Shown here piece after piece: positions 1 to 8,383 of a stretch of DNA of 64,000 nucleotides. Source of the DNA: Sphingobacterium lactis (GTDB taxonomy: Bacteria; Bacteroidota; Bacteroidia; Sphingobacteriales; Sphingobacteriaceae); contig NZ_CP049246.1 of the NCBI RefSeq assembly GCF_011046555.1, positions 744,001-808,000 of the forward strand. Reading direction: 5' to 3'. The position numbers were made by a program, and so were the translations under genes. Below the pieces are notes generated by a model, which saw only the letters and a program-made list of their open reading frames with translations, did no database searches and was not told the origin of the DNA. The first letter of the stretch is position 1, and each line of letters starts with the position of its first letter.

Positions 1-1128
1 GCTCCAGAAAATCTGGATAACCCAAAAACACTGTTTCAACTGGAAATTGCCGGAATCCCTATTCGCGTAGAGCGACCGATTCGCTACCGTTTTGTGGACC
101 CCGTCCGTGGAGAGGTGAACCAGCCAATCAGCATTTCGCCAGTACTTACGGGATCACTGAGCAGCAATCAGGCCCTTTTGGAGCAAGGCGGCAAGAAAAT
201 GTTCACGTTGCTGACCAAGAACAATAGTGGCCAACAGCAATCGACCAAATTGACTTTTAAGCAGAGCGATGGGTTGCAGATCACACCATCCACAAGCACA
301 ATTGACATCCCGGCAAAACAGAGTAAAGCGGTGGCCTTTGAAGTCAGCAACCCGAACGATACCGAAAAAAGTACGATCGAACCGCTTTTAGATGGCCAAC
401 CGATTGCCGGCTTCCAGCGTATTGCCTATGACCATGTTCCGGATATCACTTGGTTCCCTCCGGTAAAACTTGAGGTAAAGCGTCTGGCGATGAATAACCC
501 GATAAAAAGAATCGGATATATCCATGGCGCAGGGGATCTGGTGCCAACAGCATTACAGAACGTGGGCATACAGGTGGATATCCTTAATCCGAATCAGATC
601 AATGCGGCAGCGCTTCAACCCTATGACGCGGTAATCGTTGGCATACGGGCCTTCAATGTAAGCGCCAATGCAAACCAATGGTATCCCCGTTTGTTACGTT
701 ATGTGGAAGATGGCGGCACCGTAGTGGTTCAATATCAGGTGAATTCCCGGATGAGTACGGATCAGTTAGGGCCGTATCCATTCAAGATCAACCGAGATCG
801 GGTCACGGAAGAAGATGCGAAAGTAACTTTTACAGATCCCCAAGACCCCTTGTTGAACTATCCGAACAAGATTACAGCGCAGGACTTTGAGGGTTGGGTA
901 CAGGAAAGAGGCCTTTATTTCACTACGGATATCCCAAAGGAATACCGCACACCTTTGACGATGGCCGATCGAAATGAAAAGCAGAACCGGGGTTCCTTAC
1001 TGGTGGCAAATCATGGAAAGGGCAAGTTTGTCTATACGTCGCTGTCCTTTTTCAGACAATTACCTGCCGGAGTGCCCGGAGCTTACAGATTATTTGTAAA
1101 TTTGCTGGCTAAGAACGTAAAAAACTAA
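1..1128 (+). CDS. PIG-L (LmbE-like) family deacetylase, C-terminal part, 5' end outside window
   Basis: The frame is open from base 1, so the start lies upstream; the GTG at 94 is internal. The visible 375 residues match the C-terminal half of the large secreted PIG-L deacetylases of Bacteroidota: an Ig/NEW3-like segment, then a GATase/flavodoxin-like domain beginning at GYIHGAGD, with GIRAFN, EDGGTVVVQY and FEGWVQERGLYF. The zinc-dependent deacetylase domain would lie upstream and is not seen, so the call rests on this tail. Family members deacetylate N-acetylated sugars; the substrate here is unknown. It ends 8 bp before a small membrane-protein gene and a symporter gene, probably one operon. 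Confidence 0.8.
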   Translation, partial: APENLDNPKTLFQLEIAGIPIRVERPIRYRFVDPVRGEVNQPISISPVLTGSLSSNQALLEQGGKKMFTLLTKNNSGQQQSTKLTFKQSDGLQITPSTSTIDIPAKQSKAVAFEVSNPNDTEKSTIEPLLDGQPIAGFQRIAYDHVPDITWFPPVKLEVKRLAMNNPIKRIGYIHGAGDLVPTALQNVGIQVDILNPNQINAAALQPYDAVIVGIRAFNVSANANQWYPRLLRYVEDGGTVVVQYQVNSRMSTDQLGPYPFKINRDRVTEEDAKVTFTDPQDPLLNYPNKITAQDFEGWVQERGLYFTTDIPKEYRTPLTMADRNEKQNRGSLLVANHGKGKFVYTSLSFFRQLPAGVPGAYRLFVNLLAKNVKN

Positions 1129-1136
1129 ATCACATA

Positions 1137-1328
1137 ATGGAAAATCAAGTCGAAAATCAAATCAACGCAAAAGGAATTATCTTATTGGTAGGATGTATTT
1201 TGGGCGCAATCACAGCATGGGTTGCTAACGGAACTTTCTTGGGAGTAGTCGGTGGATTAGTGGGCGGATTAATCTTCGCGATCATCTTCATCAACGCTTT
1301 ATTACCACACAAACCGCATGACAGATAA
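1137..1328 (+). CDS. small glycine-rich membrane protein, 63 aa
   Basis: Unrecognised 63-aa protein. After a polar N-terminus of 11 residues it has two hydrophobic segments (about 12-30 and 34-55) packed with small residues (GGLVGG), typical of a two-helix membrane hairpin, and a short basic tail. It sits 8 bp after the PIG-L gene and overlaps the next small ORF by 11 bp, so translational coupling with the symporter operon is likely. Function cannot be assigned; a helper of the neighbouring transporter is only a guess. Confidence 0.65.
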   Translation: MENQVENQINAKGIILLVGCILGAITAWVANGTFLGVVGGLVGGLIFAIIFINALLPHKPHDR

Positions 1329-1437
1329 GGGACTACCGCCATTCGTACGTAGTTGGAGACAGTTTTACTGGTTAATTGTCCTCTGGCTTGTCGTTTGCAT
1401 AGTTCTCATGTATATCTTTACAATCTACTTTGGATGA
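1318..1437 (+). CDS. 39-aa single-pass membrane microprotein preceding the symporter
   Basis: ATG at 1318, stop TGA at 1435-1437, 39 residues. The N-terminus is polar and basic (MTDKGLPPFVRSWRQF), followed by one hydrophobic helix (about residues 17-38) rich in W, V, L and I, predicting a single-pass N-in membrane peptide. It overlaps the upstream gene by 11 bp and its stop overlaps the symporter start as ATGA (1434-1437), a classic coupling arrangement. Small membrane subunits next to sodium:solute symporters are known (for example DUF4212 proteins), but this one is shorter and I do not recognise its family. Real coding is inferred from the exact junctions and the amphipathic layout. Confidence 0.6.
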   Translation: MTDKGLPPFVRSWRQFYWLIVLWLVVCIVLMYIFTIYFG

Positions 1438-3143
1438 GTAGTATCGACTGGATAGTACTCATCCTTACCTTGCTTGCCATCGTAGCGTATGGCATTTACA
1501 AGAGCAAGAACGTCAAATCCATTGACGGCTATATCCTCAGTGACCGTTCCTTACCTTGGTATACGGTCGGTCTATCGGTCATGGCGACCCAGGCCAGTGC
1601 AATCACCTTTCTTTCTGCACCCGGATTGGCCTATAGCTCAGGCATGAGCTTTGTCCAGTTCTATTTCGGATTGCCCCTGGCCATGATTGTGCTCTGTATT
1701 ACCTTTGTCCCCATCTTTCATAAGCTTAAGGTCTACACAGCGTATGAGTTCCTGGAAAAGCGATTCGATGTGAACACCAGGATCCTTACCGCAGCACTAT
1801 TCCTGATACAGCGGGGAATTTCTACAGGTATCACCATTTTCGCTCCAGCTATTATCCTCTCTGCGATCCTCAGGATAGATCTAACGTTAACGACCATAGG
1901 TATTGGGGCTCTCGTGGTAATCTATACCGTATATGGAGGCACAAAAGCCGTTTCGTATACCCAGTTGCTACAGATGTCCATTATCTTCGGAGGACTGCTC
2001 CTAGCGGGAGTTTTGGTGGTCAAGCTCCTTCCGGAAAACATCGGTTTTTCCGAAGCCCTGCATATAGCGGGTAAATCCGGAAAGGCCAATGCCATTGATT
2101 TTAAACTGGATCTCAGCAATCAATACACCGTATGGACAGGTCTGATCGGTGGGTTTTTCCTGCAACTCTCCTATTTCGGGACAGATCAGAGTCAAGTTGG
2201 TCGGTACCTGACGGGCGCGTCCGTGAAGGAAAGCCGCATGGGACTGTTGATGAACGGCCTACTCAAAGTGCCCATGCAGTTCTGCATTCTGCTGATCGGT
2301 ATCTTGGTATTTGCTTACTACCAATACCATACCCCACCCCTGTTTTTCAACGATCAAGAGATTGAGAAACTGGAAAACAGCGGCTATCGCGATCAGTATA
2401 ATGATATTATGGCTCGACATGAGCAATTGAGCACAGCAAAAACAGTGCATATCAACGAACTTACAGCGGCACTCAAACAGGAGGATCAAGGGCAAATTGA
2501 AGGTATCCGGGAGAAACTCCAGGATTTCAACGAGCAAGATCAGGCGTTACGGACCGAACTGGTCGACCTGATCGAGAAAAACGACCCCAATGCTGAGACA
2601 AATGACAACAACTATATCTTCTTGCGTTTCGTTATTGATAGTTTCCCCAAGGGCCTAATTGGCCTGCTGATTGCCATTATATTCCTGGCATCTATGGGTG
2701 CGACGGCCAGTGCCATCAATTCGCTTTCTTCAACGACTGTAATCGATATCTATAGGCGCTTTATCCGTAAGGATGGAAACGACGCCCACTACCTGAATGT
2801 TTCACGCATCACCACCCTATGTTGGGGCCTTTTCACCATTGTAATTGCCCTATATGCCAGTAAACTCGGCAACCTCTTGGAGGCGGTCAATATCTTAGGC
2901 TCCTTATTCTATGGAACCATCTTGGGAATTTTCCTTGTGGCTTTCTATGTAAAGGCGATTGGTGGCAAAGCGGTCTTCTGGGCGGCGGTCATTACAGAAT
3001 TTATCGTCATCGGCATCTACAGCCTCGACGTCATTGCCTTCCTTTGGTTAAATCTGATCGGATGCGTACTGGTTATCCTGATCGGCCTGCTGCTGCAGTT
3101 CCTGCTGCCCAACTCGCCTCAAACACAAAGAAAAACCGCTTAG
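1434..3143 (+). CDS. sodium:solute symporter (SSS family)
   Basis: 569 aa if started at ATG 1434 (MSSIDWIVLIL), which overlaps the upstream stop as ATGA; a longer reading from 1353 would add 27 residues that overlap the 39-aa gene and is unlikely. The protein has about 13 hydrophobic segments and the SSS core motif (SVMATQASAITFLSAPG, YTVYGG, TDQSQVGRYLTG). It should import a solute with Na+ across the inner membrane; substrate unknown, but co-location with a PIG-L deacetylase suggests a sugar or amino-sugar. Residues about 306-393 are a highly charged Glu/Gln/Lys-rich insert with coiled-coil character between membrane segments, unlike most family members. The gene end overlaps the terminator of the convergent amidase operon. 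Confidence 0.9.
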   Translation: MSSIDWIVLILTLLAIVAYGIYKSKNVKSIDGYILSDRSLPWYTVGLSVMATQASAITFLSAPGLAYSSGMSFVQFYFGLPLAMIVLCITFVPIFHKLKVYTAYEFLEKRFDVNTRILTAALFLIQRGISTGITIFAPAIILSAILRIDLTLTTIGIGALVVIYTVYGGTKAVSYTQLLQMSIIFGGLLLAGVLVVKLLPENIGFSEALHIAGKSGKANAIDFKLDLSNQYTVWTGLIGGFFLQLSYFGTDQSQVGRYLTGASVKESRMGLLMNGLLKVPMQFCILLIGILVFAYYQYHTPPLFFNDQEIEKLENSGYRDQYNDIMARHEQLSTAKTVHINELTAALKQEDQGQIEGIREKLQDFNEQDQALRTELVDLIEKNDPNAETNDNNYIFLRFVIDSFPKGLIGLLIAIIFLASMGATASAINSLSSTTVIDIYRRFIRKDGNDAHYLNVSRITTLCWGLFTIVIALYASKLGNLLEAVNILGSLFYGTILGIFLVAFYVKAIGGKAVFWAAVITEFIVIGIYSLDVIAFLWLNLIGCVLVILIGLLLQFLLPNSPQTQRKTA

Positions 3144-3162
3144 CGGTTCTTCACTAAGCGGT
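3131..3162 (-). terminator. intrinsic terminator of the minus-strand envelope operon
   Basis: Inverted repeat ACCGCTTAG (3135-3143) / CTAAGCGGT (3154-3162). On the minus strand the stem is followed by a T tract (complement of 3131-3135). It lies just after the amidase stop and inside the last codons of the convergent symporter gene, so it may also slow plus-strand transcripts, though no T tract follows on that strand. Confidence 0.65.
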
Positions 3163-3170
3163 ATCCATGC

Positions 3171-4100
3171 TTAATAATATTTTCTGTAGAGGTCATACAG
3201 TACGGCTTTATCGTGTTCCGTGAGTATGCCCGAAAGGTCACTTTTGATGTACTTCCTCTTGAAGGCTTTAATCGCGTATTCCTGATTGGTCAAATCATAG
3301 CCCATTAACTTCAGGGCATCAATGGGATTGAAGGTAATCGGTGGTTGTACGAGGTAATTTGGATTGTACCAGATACCGAAACCACGTTCGGCAAGCAGTT
3401 GCCACGGGAAGAACACATTTGGATCATCCTTTCTTCCGGGTGCAAAGTCTCCATGTCCAATGAAGTTTTTCTGCGGAATGCTGTATTTCGTTTTCAAGGT
3501 ATCCAGGAGCACCAACAGGGAGTTAATCTGTGCGTCGGGAAAAGGCTCCCGTCCATTGTTATCCAATTCGATACCGATGGATACGGAATTCATATCCGTT
3601 ATGGCTCCCCATTTTCCACGTCCTGCATGCCAGCCGCGCAGGTAATCGTTTAGCATCTGTACCACACGTCCATCCCGACCGATCACATAGTGGCTGCTCA
3701 CCTTGGTATGGGCCAATTGAAATGTTCTTACAGTCTGCGCAAGGCTCGACTGCGAGGTATGGTGTATCATGACAAACTGGGGCTTGCGCACATCATAGTG
3801 CATGGCCGCGGCAAAGTCGTAATTCTTGTGCAATCCTTCGCGGAACATCTCCCAAGCCTTTTGCTCTGGGGTAAGGGTGTTGTCTATAACGGCAGGGTTG
3901 TTCGCTGCTGCCTGTTCTTGTACCGCTTCTTTAATTGCCACTACGGTATCTAAACGGGGTGCTGTTTTTTCCACGATTTCGGAAGGTGCGATCAAAGGCG
4001 CCTTTCCCTGTTTTGATGCCGTATTCTTTGGAGCCGAGCAGCTCCCCATAATCACTAACCCACATAGCGCAAACAACAGTTGCACGGTACTTCTCTTCAT
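3171..4100 (-). CDS. N-acetylmuramoyl-L-alanine amidase (Amidase_2), lipoprotein
   Basis: 309 aa. Signal peptide with lipobox VIMGSC (Cys21) marks a lipoprotein. Residues about 105-240 form an AmpD/PGRP-like Amidase_2 domain with IHHT (112-115), SHYVIGRDG (136-144), GWHAG (156-160), IGIEL (175-179) and GHGDFAPGRKDDP (215-227); these supply the usual zinc His ligands and the catalytic region. It should cut the bond between N-acetylmuramate and L-alanine in peptidoglycan. The C-terminal 60 residues look like a small helical wall-binding module. Last gene of a minus-strand group, 5 bp after the DUF3078 gene, downstream of two glucosaminidases: a peptidoglycan-turnover cluster. Confidence 0.88.
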   Translation of the reverse strand: MKRSTVQLLFALCGLVIMGSCSAPKNTASKQGKAPLIAPSEIVEKTAPRLDTVVAIKEAVQEQAAANNPAVIDNTLTPEQKAWEMFREGLHKNYDFAAAMHYDVRKPQFVMIHHTSQSSLAQTVRTFQLAHTKVSSHYVIGRDGRVVQMLNDYLRGWHAGRGKWGAITDMNSVSIGIELDNNGREPFPDAQINSLLVLLDTLKTKYSIPQKNFIGHGDFAPGRKDDPNVFFPWQLLAERGFGIWYNPNYLVQPPITFNPIDALKLMGYDLTNQEYAIKAFKRKYIKSDLSGILTEHDKAVLYDLYRKYY

Positions 4101-4105
4101 CTATC

Positions 4106-5152
4106 TTATTTTGGTAAATTTAATAGCAATCCCATGGAAAGCATTTGGTTCCACTGTACTTTACCATCTAACGCAGAATCATATAAAACAGTACCTCCCA
4201 GGCCAACATTTATCAAAGAAGTGATTTTGGCGGTCAGGGTTGCATCCAAACGGTGTGCAGGATCATTGATGTCCTCATAGTCTGCAAACAGGTTATAACG
4301 TGCTTTAAGATTCAGGTTTTTGGAAAGATTACGGTTTAGATCCGCAGTCAGCTGGAATGCGAGTTCATTCTTGAACGTTCTGCCCTCTTTTACACCGAAG
4401 ATTTCACCGGTTCCTTTGGTGACATCATCCGGATTCGGGTAGCGTCCGTACTTCTCGTAATAGTCGCGTGCATTGCGTGGCTTCAGGCGATCGTCCAGGA
4501 TCAAGGTCTGTCGCGCAGTACCCGTACCGAAACGTAGCGAGAAGGTCTGATCAGGCTTGTACTCCAAACCGAAGGATTCCGTAAAATACCCCGGTGCCAT
4601 AAAGGAAGATTTCAATCCGGTAATGATCTCATCGCCGTTCACATCCTTGCCATAGAGAAAGGCATTGTCAAACTGCGTCTCATAGGTCAACGCCAAATAG
4701 ACCGCCCATGATTTCGCCAATTTATAGGAAAGTTTATTATCCCAGAATATACGGTCGTTGTTCGGTTTTGCTAATTGGCCTTCATTCTTCACTTTACCGT
4801 ATTTCATGTCGATTTCGGATGTAAAGTTGAAGTTGTTGCGGTTAAACTCCGATTTGTGCCACAGGATTCCCCCGATGGCATAGGAGTTCAATCCCCCCAG
4901 GCTCCAGTTTTCACTGAATTGCGCTTGGTTGAAATTGATACCTACTTTTGTCCAATGCTTCCAATAGTTAACCTGCAGGTCCAGCTTGGGAATTGGAACG
5001 TTGATGTTCTTTATGGTCAAGGCATCGCCGTCGACATTGTTTGAAATCGTGCTATCCGGTTTTACGCGCAGTTCCCGCAAATCTTGCGCCTGCACCTTAA
5101 TAGCGCCCAAAGAAAGAATGAAGACAGGTAATAGGTAAAATTTAATATGCAT
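4106..5152 (-). CDS. DUF3078 domain-containing secreted protein
   Basis: 348 aa with a Sec signal peptide ending at about residue 22 (VQAQ). The mature part has many short strands of alternating aromatic and polar residues (WKHWTKVGINFNQAQ, SENWSLGG), as in the DUF3078 family, which is restricted mainly to Bacteroidota and probably forms an outer-membrane beta-barrel. Function unknown. The start is 1 bp from the stop of the upstream gene and its end is 5 bp from the amidase start, so the three genes are surely co-transcribed. Confidence 0.8.
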   Translation of the reverse strand: MHIKFYLLPVFILSLGAIKVQAQDLRELRVKPDSTISNNVDGDALTIKNINVPIPKLDLQVNYWKHWTKVGINFNQAQFSENWSLGGLNSYAIGGILWHKSEFNRNNFNFTSEIDMKYGKVKNEGQLAKPNNDRIFWDNKLSYKLAKSWAVYLALTYETQFDNAFLYGKDVNGDEIITGLKSSFMAPGYFTESFGLEYKPDQTFSLRFGTGTARQTLILDDRLKPRNARDYYEKYGRYPNPDDVTKGTGEIFGVKEGRTFKNELAFQLTADLNRNLSKNLNLKARYNLFADYEDINDPAHRLDATLTAKITSLINVGLGGTVLYDSALDGKVQWNQMLSMGLLLNLPK

Positions 5153-5153
5153 A

Positions 5154-5915
5154 CTAGTTTTCTTTTTTTACATCCATTTTTATATCCGGTAATTCTCGCA
5201 AAGGTCGCAAATTTGGATGTAGTTTAAACACCTCGTACTTACTTTTTATATATTGGACCATTTGGTAATAGCTAGCTTTTGATACAAATTCGTAACTCGG
5301 CCTGAACAGTTGCATGAAGGCTTTCAGATCGTCGCCTTCCAATCCTATCAAATTCCGTACTAATTCTGGCGTAAATCGAAAATCTACGATATTTTCTTCG
5401 TGAAGTTTCTCGATAAAGCCTGTAAACCGGCGCGCATTCCGTGCTTCTTTGCTCACTAAATTATAAAGGGTATTGATATTCAGACCTGCTCCGGTCATGC
5501 CTACGGAGAAGGCCTCTCCTGGTGTGGCTAGCTCGAATGCCTTCCGATATTCGGCCTTGATTTCCTTCAGGACTTCATCGGGATCCCGCCGGCCCACCAC
5601 CGTGACGGCCTCGATACTCTTGACGTCCTCCCGTAGATTGATGATTAGTGCTTGTTGGTTATTATAATGTAGGGTATCTGGAAAATAGCCTGCCTTCCGG
5701 AAAACAAGGATATCTCCGGCAGAGACATTTGTCTTGAATTCCCCGCGGGCATCGTTAAAGATATATTTTTGGGTCGTCAGGTTGCGCACCTGCACCTCCC
5801 CTAGGCGTCGCTTCGTTTCCGCATCATAGACAATACCTTCCAGCCGCTGTTGCGCATGCAACAGAATAGGGCTAAACAAACAGATACAGCACAGAATACG
5901 GATCAAGGTTTTCAC
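5154..5915 (-). CDS. carboxypeptidase-regulatory-like domain protein, secreted
   Basis: 253 aa. Signal peptide (cleavage near LLHAQQ), then a CarboxypepD_reg-like beta-sandwich (about residues 24-105) with the typical GIVYDAETKRRLGEVQV and DARGEFKTNV segments. This fold is the N-terminal plug extension of TonB receptors and also occurs alone in envelope proteins. The remaining 150 residues are mostly helical and unrecognised. No beta-barrel follows, so it is not a TonB receptor. Probably acts in the periplasm or at the outer membrane with its DUF3078 neighbour. Confidence 0.75.
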   Translation of the reverse strand: MKTLIRILCCICLFSPILLHAQQRLEGIVYDAETKRRLGEVQVRNLTTQKYIFNDARGEFKTNVSAGDILVFRKAGYFPDTLHYNNQQALIINLREDVKSIEAVTVVGRRDPDEVLKEIKAEYRKAFELATPGEAFSVGMTGAGLNINTLYNLVSKEARNARRFTGFIEKLHEENIVDFRFTPELVRNLIGLEGDDLKAFMQLFRPSYEFVSKASYYQMVQYIKSKYEVFKLHPNLRPLRELPDIKMDVKKEN

Positions 5916-5981
5916 GCGTATAAAACTACATCTTAGATGAATAGCTTGCTAATTTTTAACATCTTTTAATGGGAAGTGTAA

Positions 5982-6815
5982 CTATTTTGATACGACCAAC
6001 AGCTGCCCTTGGTAGACATTATCTACGGAAAGGCCGTTCCATTGTTTGATATCTTCAACGGAAACATTGTTCTGACGGGCAATAGCCGACAAAGTATCAC
6101 CGATTTTCACCTCATAGATCTTCATGACCACGGGTTTCTTGATTTCTTCAACGGGCACTTCCGGTTCTACTTCTTTCTTGATCTCGATGACCTCTTCCAC
6201 CTTCTCCACGCGAGCGATCGCTTCTGCGGGTTGCTCTGCGCGATCGTATTGCTGCAGGTCATACCGTTCGATCAGGTCGATCAACAATTCGGGATAGCGC
6301 GGGTTGGTGGCATATCCTGCCGCTTTGAGGCCTCTAGCCCAGCCTTTATAATCATCCTTGCGTAGGGTGAATAGTTTTTCGTAGCGTTTGCGGAGCAGGA
6401 ACTGCGAGTGGTCCCGGAAGGATTGTTCCGGATCGTTATATACACGGAAGCAGTCGTTTGCGGTATCATCGGGTCTATTGACGGAGCGTCCTGACCAGGA
6501 ACCGCCACACTTGATGCCGAAGTGATTGTTTGCATTTGTTGCCAGGTAGCTGTTTCCATTTCCGGATTCCAGGATCGCCTGTGCAAGCTTGATGCTGGCA
6601 GGGATGCCGTACTTGTTCATTTCCTCGATGGCGATGCCTTTATACCGGTCGATATAGGCCAGCCCACTCATGGAAGTTCCACGGTTGCCGGAAGAAGAAC
6701 TGCTACTGGAACTGCTGGTTTTCCCAGCGGGATGCTTAACCGTTGAGGATCTTTTAGTTCCACATGAAACAAAAAATAAGGCCAATATTAAACTGGCCAA
6801 AATAAACTTCTTCAT
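5982..6815 (-). CDS. glucosaminidase (GH73-like) lipoprotein with C-terminal LysM
   Basis: 277 aa. Lipobox FFVSC (Cys18), then a low-complexity Ser run (34-42), a glucosaminidase domain (about 53-200) with the family signature AILESGNGNSYLA (likely catalytic Glu83) and NNHFGIKC, and a LysM peptidoglycan-binding domain at 232-276 (IGDTLSAIARQNNVSVEDI). Predicted to cut the glycan strand after GlcNAc while tethered by its lipid. Its neighbour 17 bp upstream encodes a shorter paralogue without anchor or LysM, suggesting tandem duplication followed by specialisation. Confidence 0.85.
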   Translation of the reverse strand: MKKFILASLILALFFVSCGTKRSSTVKHPAGKTSSSSSSSSSGNRGTSMSGLAYIDRYKGIAIEEMNKYGIPASIKLAQAILESGNGNSYLATNANNHFGIKCGGSWSGRSVNRPDDTANDCFRVYNDPEQSFRDHSQFLLRKRYEKLFTLRKDDYKGWARGLKAAGYATNPRYPELLIDLIERYDLQQYDRAEQPAEAIARVEKVEEVIEIKKEVEPEVPVEEIKKPVVMKIYEVKIGDTLSAIARQNNVSVEDIKQWNGLSVDNVYQGQLLVVSK

Positions 6816-6832
6816 CTTTACGATTCTTGAAC

Positions 6833-7339
6833 TTAGTTAAGACTTACCTTTTCGTCGTATTTCTCCAGGTTGTAACGGTCAATGGTGGAGATCACCTTGC
6901 GCGACCAGTCGCCGGTTTCGGAGTAACCGGATCGTGCGATCCCTTTTACCCAGCCTTTATAATCCGATGAGGAATGATTGTCGAATAACGGCTTTGTTGC
7001 TTTTCTGCGCTGAAGCAGGCCGACAAAATCACGGTAAGAATCCAGAACGGAACCATAGCCTTTGTAAGCGGAACGGATCTTGGTGCTGTTGTTCTTGCCC
7101 TTGATGCCGAAGTGGTTGTTCAGGTAACGGGCAATTCTACTGTTCCCGTATGCGCTTTCGTGGATCGCAACAGCTAAGATAACCGATGCAGGAACCCCTG
7201 TCTCACGCATTAATTTCTGTGCAGCAGGACTGTGCTTTTCAATGTAAGTCCTGGTGGTGTAGTCTTGGGCTTGAAGCCCGAATGTAGTCAATACAGTAAG
7301 TATACATACTGCAAGAATCTTTCTACAATGTTTTAGCAT
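6833..7339 (-). CDS. secreted glucosaminidase (GH73-like), short paralogue
   Basis: 168 aa. Ordinary signal peptide (cleavage near GLQAQ) and a single glucosaminidase domain with VAIHESAYGNSRIA (likely catalytic Glu61), NNHFGIKG and the DYKGWVKGIARSGYS segment that parallels DYKGWARGLKAAGYA of the next gene. No LysM or lipid anchor, so it should be a free periplasmic enzyme. It lies between the O-methyltransferase gene (21 bp upstream) and its lipoprotein paralogue (17 bp downstream), one operon. Confidence 0.83.
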   Translation of the reverse strand: MLKHCRKILAVCILTVLTTFGLQAQDYTTRTYIEKHSPAAQKLMRETGVPASVILAVAIHESAYGNSRIARYLNNHFGIKGKNNSTKIRSAYKGYGSVLDSYRDFVGLLQRRKATKPLFDNHSSSDYKGWVKGIARSGYSETGDWSRKVISTIDRYNLEKYDEKVSLN

Positions 7340-7360
7340 AAAAACTTGTTTAGTTTAACA

Positions 7361-7996
7361 CTACTTTTTGCGTAGCACAAAAAGCCCATCACGTATCGGC
7401 AGGATCAACTTCTCTACGCGGTTGTCCGCTGCCAGTTTTTGATTTAATTCAATCACTTGTTGTGTCTGTTTATCCGGATTTGCCTCGAAAACCTTGCCCT
7501 TCCATAGGACATTGTCCAAAAGGATCAGACCGCCCGGGCGAACCCTATCGATCAATGTCTCGAAGTAATACAGGTTCCGCTTTTTATCAGCATCGATGAA
7601 GATCAAGTCAAACTCTCCAGTGATTCCTGGAATCACCTCCGCAGCATCTCCAATGTGGTACTTAATCTGCTCCCCATAAGGTGAAGCATCAAAATACCCC
7701 TGAACGCGCACTTGCTGTTCTTCATTAATGTCGATCGTGTGTAAGATGCCATCCTCCGCTAACCCCTCAGCCAAACACAAGGTGGCATATCCTGTAAAAG
7801 TCCCAATCTCCAAAGCCAGTCGCGGTTGTTGCAATTTGCTCATCATCGACAAGACCCGACCTTGAAAATGTCCCGACAACATGTGCGGCATTGTCTCCTT
7901 CAGATAGGTCTCTCGATTGACCTTTTTTAACAACGAAGATTCTTCGTCGGTAGTATCTTCCAGATAGCTGTTCAGTTGTTCGGACTCTAAAAACAT
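7361..7996 (-). CDS. class I SAM-dependent O-methyltransferase
   Basis: 211 aa from ATG at 7996; the reading extends 10 codons further upstream but a -7 promoter box at 8003-8010 lies inside that extension, so the shorter form (MFLESEQL) is chosen. Caffeoyl-CoA-type O-methyltransferase fold (Methyltransf_3): SAM motif LEIGTFTGYATLCLAEGL, acidic HTIDIN, metal-site FIDADKKRN, and GGLILLDNVLWKG. Substrate unknown; bacterial members methylate small phenolics or act promiscuously. First gene of the minus-strand envelope cluster and possibly its promoter-proximal gene. Confidence 0.87.
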   Translation of the reverse strand: MFLESEQLNSYLEDTTDEESSLLKKVNRETYLKETMPHMLSGHFQGRVLSMMSKLQQPRLALEIGTFTGYATLCLAEGLAEDGILHTIDINEEQQVRVQGYFDASPYGEQIKYHIGDAAEVIPGITGEFDLIFIDADKKRNLYYFETLIDRVRPGGLILLDNVLWKGKVFEANPDKQTQQVIELNQKLAADNRVEKLILPIRDGLFVLRKK

Positions 7997-8002
7997 ACCC
8001 GG

Positions 8003-8010
8003 CAAAGATA
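8003..8010 (-). promoter_or_regulatory. -7 box for the O-methyltransferase operon, leaderless type
   Basis: TATCTTTG on the minus strand matches the Bacteroidota TAnnTTTG element. Only 6 nt separate it from ATG 7996, so transcription should begin at or beside the start codon. No clear -33 TTG was found. Confidence 0.55.
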
Positions 8011-8311
8011 AACAATCAAAAAACAATAGAAAAGAAATTTTTTATCAAAACATTGACAATCAACAGTTTAGTTCGTAACGTGTATGCGTTAAATCTGTGT
8101 TTAAGCGCTCTAAACACCGATTTTGAAAACATGAAATCGAGGCAATTTTTTTCACAAAAAAGCAAAAAACGTCAGATTTCTAGCCTTTTCCAGATTTCGG
8201 TGACAAATACAAATGAGGGAAAAAGAGGACGTGATCATAAGGCAATTACCGATAATCCTTAAAGTCAGGAGATTTCAAAGCGATCCTTATGCTCCCTATG
8301 GTAGCTACTTC

Positions 8312-8353
8312 AAAAAAGAGCGCCCATGCACGGGTTAAAAGTACATGGGCGCT
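8312..8353 (-). terminator. intrinsic terminator of the PTPS-folE operon
   Basis: Perfect 10-bp stem AGCGCCCATG (8319-8328) / CATGGGCGCT (8344-8353); on the minus strand it is followed by a T tract (complement of 8312-8317). Lies about 30 bp after the folE stop. Confidence 0.8.
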
Positions 8354-8383
8354 CATCAGCTGCGCTGTATCGTTGTGTTATTT

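Larger units (their letters stand above)
7997..8383. other. intergenic region, no gene
   Basis: 387 bp between the divergently read-out ends of the O-methyltransferase gene and folE (both minus). It holds the O-methyltransferase promoter box at 8003-8010 and the folE terminator at 8312-8353. The AT-rich middle (8030-8310) has an open frame of 69 codons on the plus strand but nothing that looks like a protein; I see no other structure. Confidence 0.5.

Noticed and set aside
6756..6771. parS-like sequence AGTTCCACATGAAACA
   Set aside because: The central CG of the ParB core is CA, and the site lies in the signal peptide codons of a glucosaminidase; central changes usually abolish binding.
8053..8262. 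69-codon plus-strand frame in the intergenic region
   Set aside because: Low-complexity, no family features, no promoter or ribosome site seen; AT-rich DNA easily gives such frames.
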